Numbered from the stretch's first letter, positions 1 through 8,474 are shown. The stretch: 12,612 bases of DNA from an uncultured Eubacteriales bacterium (GCA_900543085.1 UQQF01000056.1:1-12612), one strand, 5' to 3'. The notes: generated from the letters alone by a model not told the origin. Made by a program: numbers and translations.

Positions 1-871
1 TCGGGTCGTGACCCAGCTCCTGAAGCAGCTGGCGGGAGACGCGGATGACCTTGTTTATCGTCTCGACCATGTGCACGGGGATGCGTATGGTCCTGGCCTG
101 GTCGGCGATGGCGCGGGTTATGGCCTGGCGTATCCACCACGTGGCGTAGGTGGAGAACTTGTAGCCCTTCGTGTAGTCGAACTTGTCCACGGCCTTGATG
201 AGGCCGAGGTTGCCCTCCTGGATGAGGTCGAGGAACAGCATTCCGCGCCCCACATAGCGCTTGGCTATGGAGACGACCAGACGCAGGTTTGCCTCGGCCA
301 TGCGGCGCTTGGCCTCCTCGTCGCCGTCAGCCATGCGGCGGGCGAGATCCTGCTCCTCCTCGGGTGTCAGCAGCGGCACCTTGCCTATCTCCTTGAGGTA
401 CATGCGCACGGGGTCGTCGGTGGAGAAGGTGTCGGCCAGCGCGTCGGTGTCGGCGGCTATCTCCTCCTCGGTGACCTCCTCGATCTCCTGCAGCTCCTCC
501 AGCGCGGGCAGGGCGTCGTCGTCCAGCGGCGGCAGTATGTCCTCGCCGGCGGTGTCTATGCCCAAGTCCTCCAGCTTGTCGTAGAACTTGTCCAGCTCGT
601 CCGGCTCAAGCTTGAGGTCGTCGAGCGTGTCCATCAGCTCCTTGCTGGTGAGCTTTCCGGCCTTCTTGCCCTTTTCAATCAGGGCGTTGAGCTTCTCCGC
701 CTTGTATTTTGCCAGCTCCTCAGGGTCTTCCGGCAGGACATCGGCGGCCTTTTCGGCCTTATCGGCCTTGTCGGACTTGTCCGCGGCCTTTCTCCTTGCG
801 CGCGGCTTCTCGCCGGCAGCAGCGAGCTTCACGTCCTTAATCTCTTTGTCTTTTTCCTTCGTCTCAGGCAT
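1..871 (-). CDS. rpoD: RNA polymerase primary sigma factor RpoD/SigA (3' end cut by window)
   Basis: This is the housekeeping sigma-70 factor, which directs RNA polymerase to TTGACA/TATAAT promoters. 290 residues are visible. A Lys/Asp/Ala-rich N-terminus (about residues 25-45) precedes a region 1.1-like segment (about 55-105) and an acidic linker. Region 1.2 follows ([17 protein letters not shown], about 152-168), then regions 2.1-2.4 ([71 protein letters not shown]) and the start of region 3. Region 4, which reads the -35 element, lies beyond base 1. The ATG at 871 has GGAGG seven bases upstream, inside the end of dnaG, and only three bases separate the two genes, so they are very likely co-transcribed and translationally coupled. 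Identification is secure. Confidence 0.97.
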   Translation of the reverse strand, partial: MPETKEKDKEIKDVKLAAAGEKPRARRKAADKSDKADKAEKAADVLPEDPEELAKYKAEKLNALIEKGKKAGKLTSKELMDTLDDLKLEPDELDKFYDKLEDLGIDTAGEDILPPLDDDALPALEELQEIEEVTEEEIAADTDALADTFSTDDPVRMYLKEIGKVPLLTPEEEQDLARRMADGDEEAKRRMAEANLRLVVSIAKRYVGRGMLFLDLIQEGNLGLIKAVDKFDYTKGYKFSTYATWWIRQAITRAIADQARTIRIPVHMVETINKVIRVSRQLLQELGHDP

Positions 872-874
872 TGC

Positions 875-2614
875 TCATCCTCCGTAACCCTTGGTTTGTT
901 TCATCTTCTCGGCCACCGCGCGCAGGTCGTTCACGTCCGGCGGGTGGCTCTCGGACTCGATTTTGTGTATGTAATCCGCCAGGGCTTTTGCGCCGTTGGC
1001 GGCAGACACCGGTTCTTGAATTATCCTGGTGTACAGCCCGACCTCGTCGGGCGTGAGCGCGGCGCCGAGCGAGGCGGCGCTGGTCTCCAGTCCCTGACGG
1101 GACAAGTCGCGCATGGCCTCGTATATGTGTCTCAGCTCCGGCGAGGAGAAGTCGGCTCCGTCCAGGCCTATGTCGCCCCGGAAAAGCTCCGGGCTCTGGT
1201 TTAAAAGCCGTATCACGCCCATCTCGGCCTTGGCCGAGGCGGGGTTTTCAAACTTTATCGCCACGCCCACCGGCTGGCTCTGGCGCAGCGGGCGGGTGTC
1301 CTCCCGCTCGCGCTGGCGGTCGTTGAGCCGCTGACGGCGGCGGCGCACCTGCCTGACCGCGTCGAGCACCGCGTCGGCCGACACCGAGCACTGCGCGGCC
1401 ACGCGCATGGCGTACACCTCGCGCGAGACGCTGTCGGGCAGCGTGGCTATGACGGACGCCGCCTCCTTGAGGTAGCCCACCTTGCCGTCGTCGCTCTCGA
1501 GGTCGAAGCCCTCGGCGGCGCGCTGCAAGCGGAACTCCATGCCGTTTTCGCTGTCCTCTATCAGCGCGCGGAAGGCCTCCGCGCCCTTGGCCTTGATGAA
1601 CTCGTCCGGATCCTTGCCCTCCGGCACCGTCACCACGCGCACGGCCAGCTCCAGCTTCTCGAGTATCGGTATCGCCCTCTGCGCGGCCTTGCGCCCGGCC
1701 GAGTCGGCGTCGTAGCAGATGATGACGTTCTTTGTATATCGCGAGAGCAGCCGCGCCTGCTCGCCGGTCAGCGAGGTGCCCAGTGAGGCCACCGCGCTGT
1801 CGAACCCGGCCTGGTGCAGGGAAACCACGTCGACGTTGCCCTCAACGAGAATAATGTACCCGGATTTGGACTTCTTAGCCAGATTCAGTCCGAAAAGATT
1901 GTGACTTTTGCTAAAAACAAGCGTATCGGGGCTGTTCAAATACTTTGGCTCGCCGTCGCCCAGGATACGCCCGGAAAAGGCCACCACGTTCCCGCGCACG
2001 TCTATGACCGGGAACATCAGCCGGTTGCGGAAAACGTCGTACACGCCGCTGCGCTTGCCGCTTTTCACCAGTCCGGCATCCAGCAGCTCCCGCTCGGTAT
2101 AGCCGCGGCGCTTCATCTCGTGCGTCAGGCTGTCCCAGGAGTCGGGCGCAAAGCCCAGGCCGAAGTTCCTGGCCACGCGCGGCGAGATGCGCCGCCGCTG
2201 CATATAGTCCAGCGCGGCCTGACCCTCGGGCGCGGAGAGCTGCTCGTAGAAGAACCTGGCCGCCTCGCGGTTGAGCTTCAGCATCCGCTCGCGCTTGCCG
2301 CGGTTGGGGTCGTAGTTGTCCTCCGGCATGGCCATCCCGGCGCGCTTGGCCAGGAATTCCACCGCGTCGGGAAAGCTCAGCCGCTCTATGTCCATTATGA
2401 AGTTTATGACGCTGCCGCCCTTGCCGCAGCCGAAGCAGTGGTAGATCTGCTTGCTGGGCGAGACGGAAAAGCTGGGCGTCTTTTCGCTGTGAAACGGGCA
2501 CAGTCCGAACAGGTTCTGCCCCGAGCGCTTGGTCAGCGCCACGTATTCGCCGACGACCTCCTCTATCGGGTTGCGCTCGGCCAGCTCCTGCAAAAACTCG
2601 GCGGAAAACGCCAC
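875..2614 (-). CDS. dnaG: DNA primase DnaG
   Basis: This enzyme makes the RNA primers for chromosome replication and works with the replicative helicase. It has 579 residues, a normal length. The CHC2 zinc-binding domain is complete: C39-P-F-H42 and C60-F-G-C63. The RNA polymerase core follows. The TOPRIM fold carries the metal-binding acids E258 (ILVEGNVDVVSLHQAGF) and D302/D304 (YDADSAGRKAA), then KDPDEF near 334-339. The residues from about 430 onward are a weakly conserved helicase-interaction region. The family's usual EGYMDV motif reads EGNVDV here, with the catalytic Glu kept. Translation starts at GTG (2614-2612), with GGAGGT six bases upstream. It sits 18 bases after the dGTPase-like gene and 3 bases before rpoD, the macromolecular-synthesis arrangement common in Clostridia. 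Confidence 0.97.
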   Translation of the reverse strand: MAFSAEFLQELAERNPIEEVVGEYVALTKRSGQNLFGLCPFHSEKTPSFSVSPSKQIYHCFGCGKGGSVINFIMDIERLSFPDAVEFLAKRAGMAMPEDNYDPNRGKRERMLKLNREAARFFYEQLSAPEGQAALDYMQRRRISPRVARNFGLGFAPDSWDSLTHEMKRRGYTERELLDAGLVKSGKRSGVYDVFRNRLMFPVIDVRGNVVAFSGRILGDGEPKYLNSPDTLVFSKSHNLFGLNLAKKSKSGYIILVEGNVDVVSLHQAGFDSAVASLGTSLTGEQARLLSRYTKNVIICYDADSAGRKAAQRAIPILEKLELAVRVVTVPEGKDPDEFIKAKGAEAFRALIEDSENGMEFRLQRAAEGFDLESDDGKVGYLKEAASVIATLPDSVSREVYAMRVAAQCSVSADAVLDAVRQVRRRRQRLNDRQREREDTRPLRQSQPVGVAIKFENPASAKAEMGVIRLLNQSPELFRGDIGLDGADFSSPELRHIYEAMRDLSRQGLETSAASLGAALTPDEVGLYTRIIQEPVSAANGAKALADYIHKIESESHPPDVNDLRAVAEKMKQTKGYGG

Positions 2615-2632
2615 GCTGTCACCTCCAATGCG

Positions 2633-3640
2633 CTATCTCACCTGCCAGGAGCGCGGCACAAACAGGTCGTTGTACACGTCGATGACGTACTTGTCCGTCA
2701 TTCCGGACACGTAGTCGGTCACCGCGCGCTCCAGTCCGTCGGTCTCCGCTATGCGGCGGTAGTCCTCCGGCAGGTTCTCGGGGTGGTTGACATAATATCT
2801 CCAGATGTTGAGCAGTATGTCTCCGACCTTGCTCTCCTCGCCCTTGGCGACGGGGTTTTTGTAGACCTCGGCGTACATGAAGTCGGTGAACACCTGCACG
2901 GCCTCGGCCATGTCCGGGCTCATGAGTATGACGTCCTGCTCCCAGCTGGTGCGTATGACGTCGCTGACGATGGCGTTGATGCGCTGGCTGTTGCGGGTGC
3001 CTATGCGCTCGCGCACGATGGCCGGCTCGTCGCCCGGGGAGAGTATCCCGGCGCGCTCGGCGTCGTCGAGGTCGTGGTTTATGTACGCTATCCGGTCGGA
3101 TATGCGCACAACGTCGGCCTCCAGGCTGCCGCGCGGGGTGCCGGTGGTGTGGTTGAGGATGCCTATGCGCGTCTCGTAGCAGAGGTTTAGCCCTTGGCCG
3201 TCCTTTTCCAGCCTGTCCACCACGCGCAGGCTCTGCTCGTAGTGGCGGAAGCCGCCGGGGAAGATGTCGTTCAGCGCCCGCTCGCCGGCGTGGCCGAAGG
3301 GGGTGTGACCCAGGTCGTGCCCCAGGGCGATGGCCTCGGTCAAGTCCTCGTTGAGACGCAGCGCGCGGGATATCGTCCTCGCCACCCGAGCCACCTCCAG
3401 CGTGTGGGTGAGCCTGGTGCGGTAGTGGTCGCCCTCCGGCTGCAAAAACACCTGAGTCTTGTGTTTCAGGCGGCGGAAGGCCTTGCAGTGGGTTATGCGG
3501 TCCACGTCGCGCTGGAAGCAGGTGCGTATCTCGCACTCGCTCTCCGGCCGCTCGCGTCCGCGGGTGTCGACCGCGCGCACGCCGCGCTCGCAGACGAGCG
3601 CCAGCTCGTCCCTCTCTCTGTCCTCGCGTGGGCAGGCCAT
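2633..3640 (-). CDS. HD-domain deoxyguanosinetriphosphate triphosphohydrolase-like protein
   Basis: The family hydrolyses dNTPs (classically dGTP) to deoxynucleoside and triphosphate, tuning nucleotide pools. Its exact substrate cannot be read from sequence. It has 335 residues from the chosen ATG. HD-phosphohydrolase residues are visible: H79 (RLTHTLEVARVA), H108-D109 (ALGHDLGHTPFGH) and D182 (RISDRIAYINHDLDD). The N-terminal segment HCKAFRRLKHKTQVF is typical of the dGTPase family. The reading frame is open to a GTG at 3646, but that GTG is the last three bases of the AAGGAGGTG ribosome site, so the ATG at 3640, seven bases after GGAGG, is the real start. It is the first gene of the dgt-like/dnaG/rpoD block. 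The 70-base gap upstream holds a TATTAA -10-like element but no convincing -35, so it may be read from the yigZ promoter. Confidence 0.93.
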   Translation of the reverse strand: MACPREDRERDELALVCERGVRAVDTRGRERPESECEIRTCFQRDVDRITHCKAFRRLKHKTQVFLQPEGDHYRTRLTHTLEVARVARTISRALRLNEDLTEAIALGHDLGHTPFGHAGERALNDIFPGGFRHYEQSLRVVDRLEKDGQGLNLCYETRIGILNHTTGTPRGSLEADVVRISDRIAYINHDLDDAERAGILSPGDEPAIVRERIGTRNSQRINAIVSDVIRTSWEQDVILMSPDMAEAVQVFTDFMYAEVYKNPVAKGEESKVGDILLNIWRYYVNHPENLPEDYRRIAETDGLERAVTDYVSGMTDKYVIDVYNDLFVPRSWQVR

Positions 3641-3710
3641 ATCCACACCTCCTTGTGTCTATTTAATACGCCGTGCGGGCGCAAAAGTCCTTGCCGGATC
3701 TGAAAAATTT

Positions 3711-4232
3711 TTAGAGTTTGTACTCGAACATGCGAAACTCCGTCCAGCCGGTGTCCTCGTAGTACATGGTCTTGGCCTCGACGAAGTAAAAGCCCATCGC
3801 GAGGTAGAGCTTTTCGGCAGGCTCGTTGCCGCCCAGGACGTCCAGGCGGACGCACTCGGCGCCCTTTTCCCGCGCCGTGGTCAGGCACTCGGCCACCACG
3901 CGCTTGGCCACTCCCCTGCCCTGCATGGCCGGAGCCACGCCCAGCGCGTGCAGCATGAACACCCGCTCCGGCGGGGCATCAACTCTCCAGGGCAAGCCCT
4001 CATAGCCGGGGTTGTACTCGTTATTTATGATGACCGCCGCGGCGATAGCGCCCTCGTCCTCCAGGACGTACAGCTCCCCGGCGTCCAGGCTTTTTCTCAG
4101 CTCGGCGTCGGAGGGGTATATGCCCTTGCGCCAGCCGGGGTCGAACTCGCCGCCCTCCATGAGGTCTATCAGCGCCCAGTAGAAGCCGCGTACGCGGTCA
4201 AACTCCGCACTCACCGCACGTCTGAACTCCAT
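3711..4232 (-). CDS. GNAT-family N-acetyltransferase
   Basis: This is a predicted acetyl-CoA-dependent acetyltransferase of unknown substrate (173 residues). The acetyl-CoA-binding motif A is clear: LHALGVAPAMQGRGVAKRVV (about 95-113), containing the Q-G-R-G-V-A loop. It is followed by VRLDVLGGNEPAEKLYLAMGF (about 128-148), the usual motif B strand and helix with N and Y/L contacts to CoA. The N-terminal half (FYWALIDLMEGGEFDPGW) is the variable acceptor side. The frame extends to a GTG at 4238 that overlaps the yigZ-family stop, but GGAGG would be only one base from it. GGAGG is seven bases from the ATG at 4232, so I use that start. It is separated from the yigZ-family stop by two bases and is surely in the same transcript. 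Confidence 0.88.
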   Translation of the reverse strand: MEFRRAVSAEFDRVRGFYWALIDLMEGGEFDPGWRKGIYPSDAELRKSLDAGELYVLEDEGAIAAAVIINNEYNPGYEGLPWRVDAPPERVFMLHALGVAPAMQGRGVAKRVVAECLTTAREKGAECVRLDVLGGNEPAEKLYLAMGFYFVEAKTMYYEDTGWTEFRMFEYKL

Positions 4233-4234
4233 GC

Positions 4235-4864
4235 TCACTCCTCCAGTCTCTGCGGACGGAACACGCTGCCCAGCACGCTCATGCGCGCGCCGCCGGCGGT
4301 CATGTCCGTGATGCGGCCGCCTATCTGCTCCGGCACGCCGGCGGGCAGCAGGCAGGTGACGGTCACGAACTCGGCAAAGTCCCCGGCCATGTCCTGCGCG
4401 CCCTCGCCCTCCAGCAGGCGGCGCAGCCGCTCATAGTGCGCGTAGCTGCACTCCACGGCCACGCTCTGCCACTCGGCCATGCGCGCCCTGCCGGCGGCCT
4501 CCAGCGCCATGCTCGCCGCCTTGGAATAGGCCCGCACCAGGCCGCCGGAGCCGAGCAGGATGCCGCCGAAATAGCGCGTGACCACGCACACGACATCGCA
4601 GACGTTGGCGCTCCTGAACACGTTCAGCGTGGGCTGACCAGAGGTGCCGCCCGGCTCGCCGTCGTCCGACCAGCGCATCTGCCCGTCGGAGAGGACGTAC
4701 GCCCAGACGTTGTGGGTAGCGTCGGCGTGCTTCCTGCGCACGGACTCGACAAAGGCCATGGCCTCCGACACGCTCTCGGCGTGCTGCACCTGGCCGATAA
4801 AGCGCGACTTCTTGTCAATGTATTCGGCCTCGCCGTACCCGGCGGGGATTATATACTCGGACAT
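4235..4864 (-). CDS. yigZ: YigZ/IMPACT family protein (UPF0029)
   Basis: This is a small cytosolic protein of the YigZ/YvyE/IMPACT family. Family members are linked to translation or stress control, but the bacterial role is not well defined. The signature is unmistakable: KKSRFIG (about 18-24), H-N-V-W-A-Y-V-L (51-58), RWSDDGEPGGTSGQP (64-78) and VVTRYFGGILLGSGGLVRAYSKA (94-116). The C-terminal half corresponds to the ferredoxin-like DUF1949 domain. It has 209 residues, the normal size. An upstream ATG at 4882 would add six residues, but the promoter -10 lies at 4897-4902, which leaves almost no leader. The ATG at 4864 has GAGGTGG just upstream, so it is preferred. It is the first gene of the leftward block and nearly touches the GNAT gene. 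Confidence 0.93.
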   Translation of the reverse strand: MSEYIIPAGYGEAEYIDKKSRFIGQVQHAESVSEAMAFVESVRRKHADATHNVWAYVLSDGQMRWSDDGEPGGTSGQPTLNVFRSANVCDVVCVVTRYFGGILLGSGGLVRAYSKAASMALEAAGRARMAEWQSVAVECSYAHYERLRRLLEGEGAQDMAGDFAEFVTVTCLLPAGVPEQIGGRITDMTAGGARMSVLGSVFRPQRLEE

Positions 4865-4896
4865 ATGCCACCTCTCAGACATATTTCTTCAATTTT

Positions 4897-4925
4897 ATTA
4901 TATCAGCATATGTCAATAGCGGCAA
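4897..4925 (-). promoter_or_regulatory. Sigma-A promoter of the yigZ-dgt-dnaG-rpoD block
   Basis: Reading the minus strand, the -35 is TTGCCG (4925-4920), the spacer is 17 bp and the -10 is TATAAT (4902-4897). TGA sits just before the hexamer, making an extended -10. A start near 4890 gives a leader of about 26 bases to the ATG at 4864. It lies just downstream of the terminator that ends the sigma-factor unit, where a new promoter would be expected. Confidence 0.75.
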
Positions 4926-4931
4926 GCGCGC

Positions 4932-4966
4932 AAAAAAGCCGTGGGACGCTGTAAGCGCCCCACGGC
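4932..4966 (-). terminator. Intrinsic terminator of the ECF sigma / membrane protein unit
   Basis: On the minus strand a 12-bp stem (arms 4966-4955 and 4949-4938, one G-T pair, loop TTACA) is followed directly by six T residues (4937-4932). The stem starts four bases after the stop codon of the last gene of the unit. The plus strand has no T tract, so it works leftward only. Confidence 0.93.
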
Positions 4967-4970
4967 GGGG

Positions 4971-6479
4971 TCAATATTGTATTTCCCCTCCCGGCTCGTT
5001 ATCCGGGTGAAACTGAAGCGCTGTCTGCACGGTCAGGAACGCTCCGGCCTTGTTCCAGCTGTTGCGCATCCGCATCTGCATCGCGGTATAAACCGGGAAC
5101 TGCAGCGGCGTCTGCTGATGGGTGTAGTTCACCCAGCTGTCGAATATCCAGCCCTTCTCCTGCATCACGACCGGGTAGGCCACGTAACCCCTGACGTTCT
5201 CGGCGTGCAGCGGGGCCGAGTACGCGGCGAAGAGGTCGTTGTTGTAGCTCTGACCGAAGAACACGCTGTTGGAGGTGTAGTCCTCCCTGCCGAGGAAGTA
5301 GAAATCCGATACTAGGCTCTCGCCGCCGCTCCCGTACATGACGCGCCCGGACGGCTCTCCCCCGCTGTACCAGCCCTCGGGCATCATTCTGTCGGGGGTC
5401 CAGAGCTGTATGGACTCGGTGCCGTAAAAATTCACCGGCTCCGTCCACCGGAAGTGGTGGAACACCATCCAGCGCCCCTCTGGCAGCTCTACGGCTACGC
5501 CGGTTGTGCGCAGCTCCTTTACGGGGTATTCGGTGCTTATGTGCGTGTGGGCTACGCCGTCGCCGTCCACATACGTCTCGCGCACCTCCTCGCCGTCGTT
5601 CACGGGGTAGTCCTCCGTGTAGTACACAACCCGGAGCGCCCCGGCGCACTTGGCCACGTCCTCGTCCGAGAGGTCGGCGAGCACGTCCTCCGGGAAGCCG
5701 AGCGCGGCAAGCTCCGCGCGTGTCTGCGCCTCCCCGGCGGGCTGCAGCGGCTGCCAGTCCATCGGATACCGGGCAAGGAACAGGTACCCGCACAGCATGA
5801 GCGCGAGCGTTATGCCTGTCAGCGCGATGGTCATGGCTCGGTTGGATACGCGGCCCGGCGCGGCGGTGACGGCGTAACCGGCCTCGTCCAGCTCCGAGTA
5901 GAGCTTATAGAGGCTGCGGATTATGAGCACGAAGGCGGCTATGAACAGTATCCCGCCCAAAAGCCCCAGCACCGCCCCGTAAAGGCCCAGCACCAGCACA
6001 ATCGAGTACCACACCAAAAGCCAGATGGCCCCGGCGGCGTGTTTTTTAACCCCGGCCTTGGCCTGCACGCCGCGTATCGCGCCGAAGAGCAGCAGCGGCG
6101 TTATAAGTTGCGCTGCGACGGACCCGTAGGTCAGCGAGGAGCTTACTCTCTCCACGGCGGGCGCGGAGCTGTATATTGTGCACAGCGATACGAGCGTGAA
6201 AACCCATATAGCCGCCCGGAGCGCCGAGACGGCGTACAGCCAGGCAAAGCAGCGGTTCTCCCGACGCAGCGTGCGGAAGCCGCAGAGCATAAGCATGGCT
6301 CCCACGGCGGGCAGGATGTAGTTCAGCGCCAGGAAATTCAGCGTGACCGCGCAAAGCCCTATGCCCCACAGCACCTGCGCCATCGCCTTCCGCCACGGGG
6401 TTATGCCTCCGGCTGCGTCGTCCGGCGGCGTTTCCGGCAGGGCGCTTTCTATGAGCGCGTCCAGACGCTCGTCATTCAT
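4971..6479 (-). CDS. Multi-pass membrane protein, paralogue B, putative partner of the ECF sigma factor
   Basis: I do not recognise a named family. It has 502 residues. The N-terminus is cytosolic and helical (LDALIESALPETPPDD, about 6-21). Six or seven hydrophobic segments follow (about 36-68, 78-103, 117-137, 150-189 and 214-236), then about 265 residues probably outside the membrane, rich in Tyr, Trp and Gly. It is a clear paralogue of the gene at 7014-8474. Shared blocks include ALPExPPD, TPWR+AM, RTLRREN, YAVTAAxGR, SNRA, YPMDWQP and LGFPExVLADL. Its ATG at 6479 overlaps the sigma gene's end by eight bases, with GGAGG eight bases upstream, so expression is coupled. The open frame upstream to 6743 only shadows the sigma gene. 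An anti-sigma or sensor role is inference. No HxxxCxxC zinc anti-sigma motif is visible. Confidence 0.85.
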   Translation of the reverse strand: MNDERLDALIESALPETPPDDAAGGITPWRKAMAQVLWGIGLCAVTLNFLALNYILPAVGAMLMLCGFRTLRRENRCFAWLYAVSALRAAIWVFTLVSLCTIYSSAPAVERVSSSLTYGSVAAQLITPLLLFGAIRGVQAKAGVKKHAAGAIWLLVWYSIVLVLGLYGAVLGLLGGILFIAAFVLIIRSLYKLYSELDEAGYAVTAAPGRVSNRAMTIALTGITLALMLCGYLFLARYPMDWQPLQPAGEAQTRAELAALGFPEDVLADLSDEDVAKCAGALRVVYYTEDYPVNDGEEVRETYVDGDGVAHTHISTEYPVKELRTTGVAVELPEGRWMVFHHFRWTEPVNFYGTESIQLWTPDRMMPEGWYSGGEPSGRVMYGSGGESLVSDFYFLGREDYTSNSVFFGQSYNNDLFAAYSAPLHAENVRGYVAYPVVMQEKGWIFDSWVNYTHQQTPLQFPVYTAMQMRMRNSWNKAGAFLTVQTALQFHPDNEPGGEIQY

Positions 6480-7014
6480 CGCTCTCACCTCCCAGCGCGG
6501 CGCGGAGCTTTTTGCGCAGGCGGTGCAGCCGCCCCTCGACGCCGCGCTCGGTCGCGCCCAGCTCTGCGGCAATCTGGGCGGTGGACTGCATATAGTAGTA
6601 TTTGCGGTAGAAAAGGTTCCGCTCCGCCGGTTTGAGGGCGGCGAGCGCAGTTTGCAGCGCCTCGCGCCGCTCTTTGAGCAGCAGCGCCTCCTCCGGCGTC
6701 GGCTCGCTCGACGGCGTGTCCCCGGCCTCGTCGAGCGGGGCATGGTCGGCGCGATGTGCGCGGGCTCGGTTCAGCGCGGCGTTCCTCGCGATGGCCGTCA
6801 GCCAGGCCGTCCAGCTGCCGCGCTCGGGGTCGTACCTGTCTATGCGCTCCCAGACGCGCATGGCGCACTCGCTCAGGCACTCCTCCCGGTCCGACTCGTT
6901 GGACAGGATGGGCGCGATGACATAGCGCAGCAGCGGCCCGAAGTGCGTCAAAAGCTGCGCTACTCCGCCCTCGTCGCGCGACTTTATGAGTTCAATTACC
7001 TCTTTCTCGTGCAT
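6472..7014 (-). CDS. ECF-type (sigma-70 family) RNA polymerase sigma factor
   Basis: This is an alternative sigma factor of 180 residues. Region 2 spans about 22-85: LLTHFGPLLRYVIAPIL, then DREECLSECAMRVWERIDRYD and GSWTAWLTAIARNAALNRAR, the normal ECF region 2.1-2.4 pattern. A short acidic linker (about 90-110) leads to region 4 (about 122-175), with LKPAERNLFYRKYYYMQSTAQIAAELGATERGVEGRL split by me into its two helices before the basic LHRLRKKLRAAL end. There is no region 1.1 or 3. The ATG at 7014 shares its A with the TGA stop of the upstream membrane gene, and a GAGGGGGTG ribosome site precedes it. The open frame extending to 7173 is a shadow of that gene. It overlaps the downstream membrane gene by eight bases. 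Its regulon is unknown. Confidence 0.92.
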   Translation of the reverse strand: MHEKEVIELIKSRDEGGVAQLLTHFGPLLRYVIAPILSNESDREECLSECAMRVWERIDRYDPERGSWTAWLTAIARNAALNRARAHRADHAPLDEAGDTPSSEPTPEEALLLKERREALQTALAALKPAERNLFYRKYYYMQSTAQIAAELGATERGVEGRLHRLRKKLRAALGGESDE

Positions 7015-8474
7015 CAGCCCACCCCCTCTGTCTGAATCGGCCCATCTTCCGGTATCATAAGGTTCGGGAACACCCCTCCGTGAGCCAGAACCTCCAGCCT
7101 TCCTATCGTGACCGGCGACGCCGGCTCGTCCACCGGTAAGGCCGGGTACACGAACCAGCTGTTCGCCCTCCAATAGTGCGGCTGGGCGGAGATATCCACC
7201 GGGTCTTCCTCCACGTCGCGCATGGTGTAGACCAGGTAGCCCCTCTGCCGCTCGCCGGAATTCGGGAAGGAGAAGCTGCCGCTCAGGCTGTATTCGCTCC
7301 CGCTGCCGAAGAGCATCGTATCCACCTGCCGAGTGCCCAGGCCGAAGTCGTGGTACGGCGCGGCATAGCTCACGCCGCCGCGGTCATACAGCACGCGCCC
7401 CGACACCGGCTCCCCCGCCCAAAACTCGTCGCCGATGTAGCCGCTCCCCAGCTGCGCGCGGAAAAGCTCCGCGCCGTGGAAGCCAGGGTTTTCCACCCAC
7501 TCAAAGTGGCAGACGACGCGCCACTCGTGCCCCGGCATACGCACAAACACCGTGGTAAAGCGCGTCCTGCCGTCAAACACGTCCGATTGCAGCTGCGAAA
7601 AGCTCGTGTCCGTGTCCTCGTCCACCAGCACGTACCGTGCGCCGGACATGGAGCGCACCTCCTCGTCCGTCAAGTCGGCGAGAACGCCCTCAGGGAAGCC
7701 GAGTTCGGATAGCTCCGCGCGCAGTTCAGGCTCGCCGCCGCTCTCCCGGGGCTGCCAGTCCATCGGGTACTTGTCCAGAAAGCACAGCCCCAGCGCGATG
7801 CCGGCCAGCTCCACGCCAACTATGACGGCGGCGAGCGCCCGGTTGGATATCCTGCCCCCCGCGGCGGTCACGGCGTAGAGCGCGGCTTCCACGCTCTTGG
7901 CCGTGCGCCAGAGGCAGACGATAATAATTATGTAAACTATCAGTATCGCGTAAAGCACCGGGCTGTTGTCCGGTATGTCCAGCACTCCGAACACCAACGG
8001 CACCGCGTACCAGAACACCAGCATCGCGGCAGAAGTGGCGCTTGGACTCAATCCAGCCTTGGATTTCAGGCTTTTCAGCGCGAAATACAGCATCAGGAGC
8101 ATTGCGAATTTCAAGAACGCCTGCACTATGCTTATCGCGGCTTCAAGCTCCGGCCGGAGGCTGAAGGCCACGCTTGAGAGCGCCGTTAGGTATATTATGT
8201 AAACCACATTCTGCGCGAGCGCGCAGATGTACGCCGCGCGAAAGCCGCCGTTCTCCCTGCGCAGAGTGCGCAGGCCGCACAGCGTCAGCAGCATACCGGC
8301 GGTCGGAAGCACATAGGCCAGTATCCCGCGCGTGAAGGTTATTGTCGTCAGCGCCAGACCCCAGAGCAGCTGCGTCATCGCCCTTCGCCACGGCGTGACC
8401 TCCCGCGCCACGTTGTCCGGCGGCGCCTCCGGCAGCGCGCTGTCTATCAGCTCGTCGAGCTTTTTGTCCTCCAT
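7014..8474 (-). CDS. Multi-pass membrane protein, paralogue A, putative partner of the ECF sigma factor
   Basis: I do not recognise a named family. It has 486 residues and the same architecture as the gene at 4971-6479. A cytosolic N-terminus (LDELIDSALPEAPPDN, 6-21) is followed by hydrophobic segments near 37-68, 80-105, 113-133, 148-164, 173-189 and 212-233. A C-terminal domain of about 250 residues begins at YPMDWQP and LRAELSELGFPEGVLADLTD. The frame is open to a GTG at 8510, but the ATG at 8474 follows a GGGGTGAGGGA ribosome site and aligns with the paralogue's first residue. Its stop overlaps the sigma start by one base. Upstream (8475-8533) there is a TATTAT at 8507-8502 but no TTGACA-like -35, which leaves room for control by the unit's own sigma factor (inference). 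Confidence 0.85.
   Translation of the reverse strand: MEDKKLDELIDSALPEAPPDNVAREVTPWRRAMTQLLWGLALTTITFTRGILAYVLPTAGMLLTLCGLRTLRRENGGFRAAYICALAQNVVYIIYLTALSSVAFSLRPELEAAISIVQAFLKFAMLLMLYFALKSLKSKAGLSPSATSAAMLVFWYAVPLVFGVLDIPDNSPVLYAILIVYIIIIVCLWRTAKSVEAALYAVTAAGGRISNRALAAVIVGVELAGIALGLCFLDKYPMDWQPRESGGEPELRAELSELGFPEGVLADLTDEEVRSMSGARYVLVDEDTDTSFSQLQSDVFDGRTRFTTVFVRMPGHEWRVVCHFEWVENPGFHGAELFRAQLGSGYIGDEFWAGEPVSGRVLYDRGGVSYAAPYHDFGLGTRQVDTMLFGSGSEYSLSGSFSFPNSGERQRGYLVYTMRDVEEDPVDISAQPHYWRANSWFVYPALPVDEPASPVTIGRLEVLAHGGVFPNLMIPEDGPIQTEGVG

Noticed and set aside
1814..3190. Long plus-strand ORFs opposite dnaG, the dgt-like gene and other minus-strand genes
   Set aside because: GC-rich antisense frames with no recognisable domains or ribosome sites. 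The opposite strand encodes clear conserved proteins.
3641..3710. Promoter or terminator in the gap before the dgt-like gene
   Set aside because: There is a TATTAA and an AAAAATTTTT palindrome but no paired -35 or stem with a T tract, so I do not call either.
4897..4916. TTGACA next to TATAAT upstream of the yigZ-family gene
   Set aside because: The TTGACA at 4916-4911 is only eight bases from the -10, too close. TTGCCG at 4925-4920 has the correct 17-bp spacing.
6480..6743. N-terminal extension of membrane paralogue B
   Set aside because: It reads through the sigma gene in another frame, and the ATG at 6479 has a strong ribosome site and aligns with the paralogue's start.
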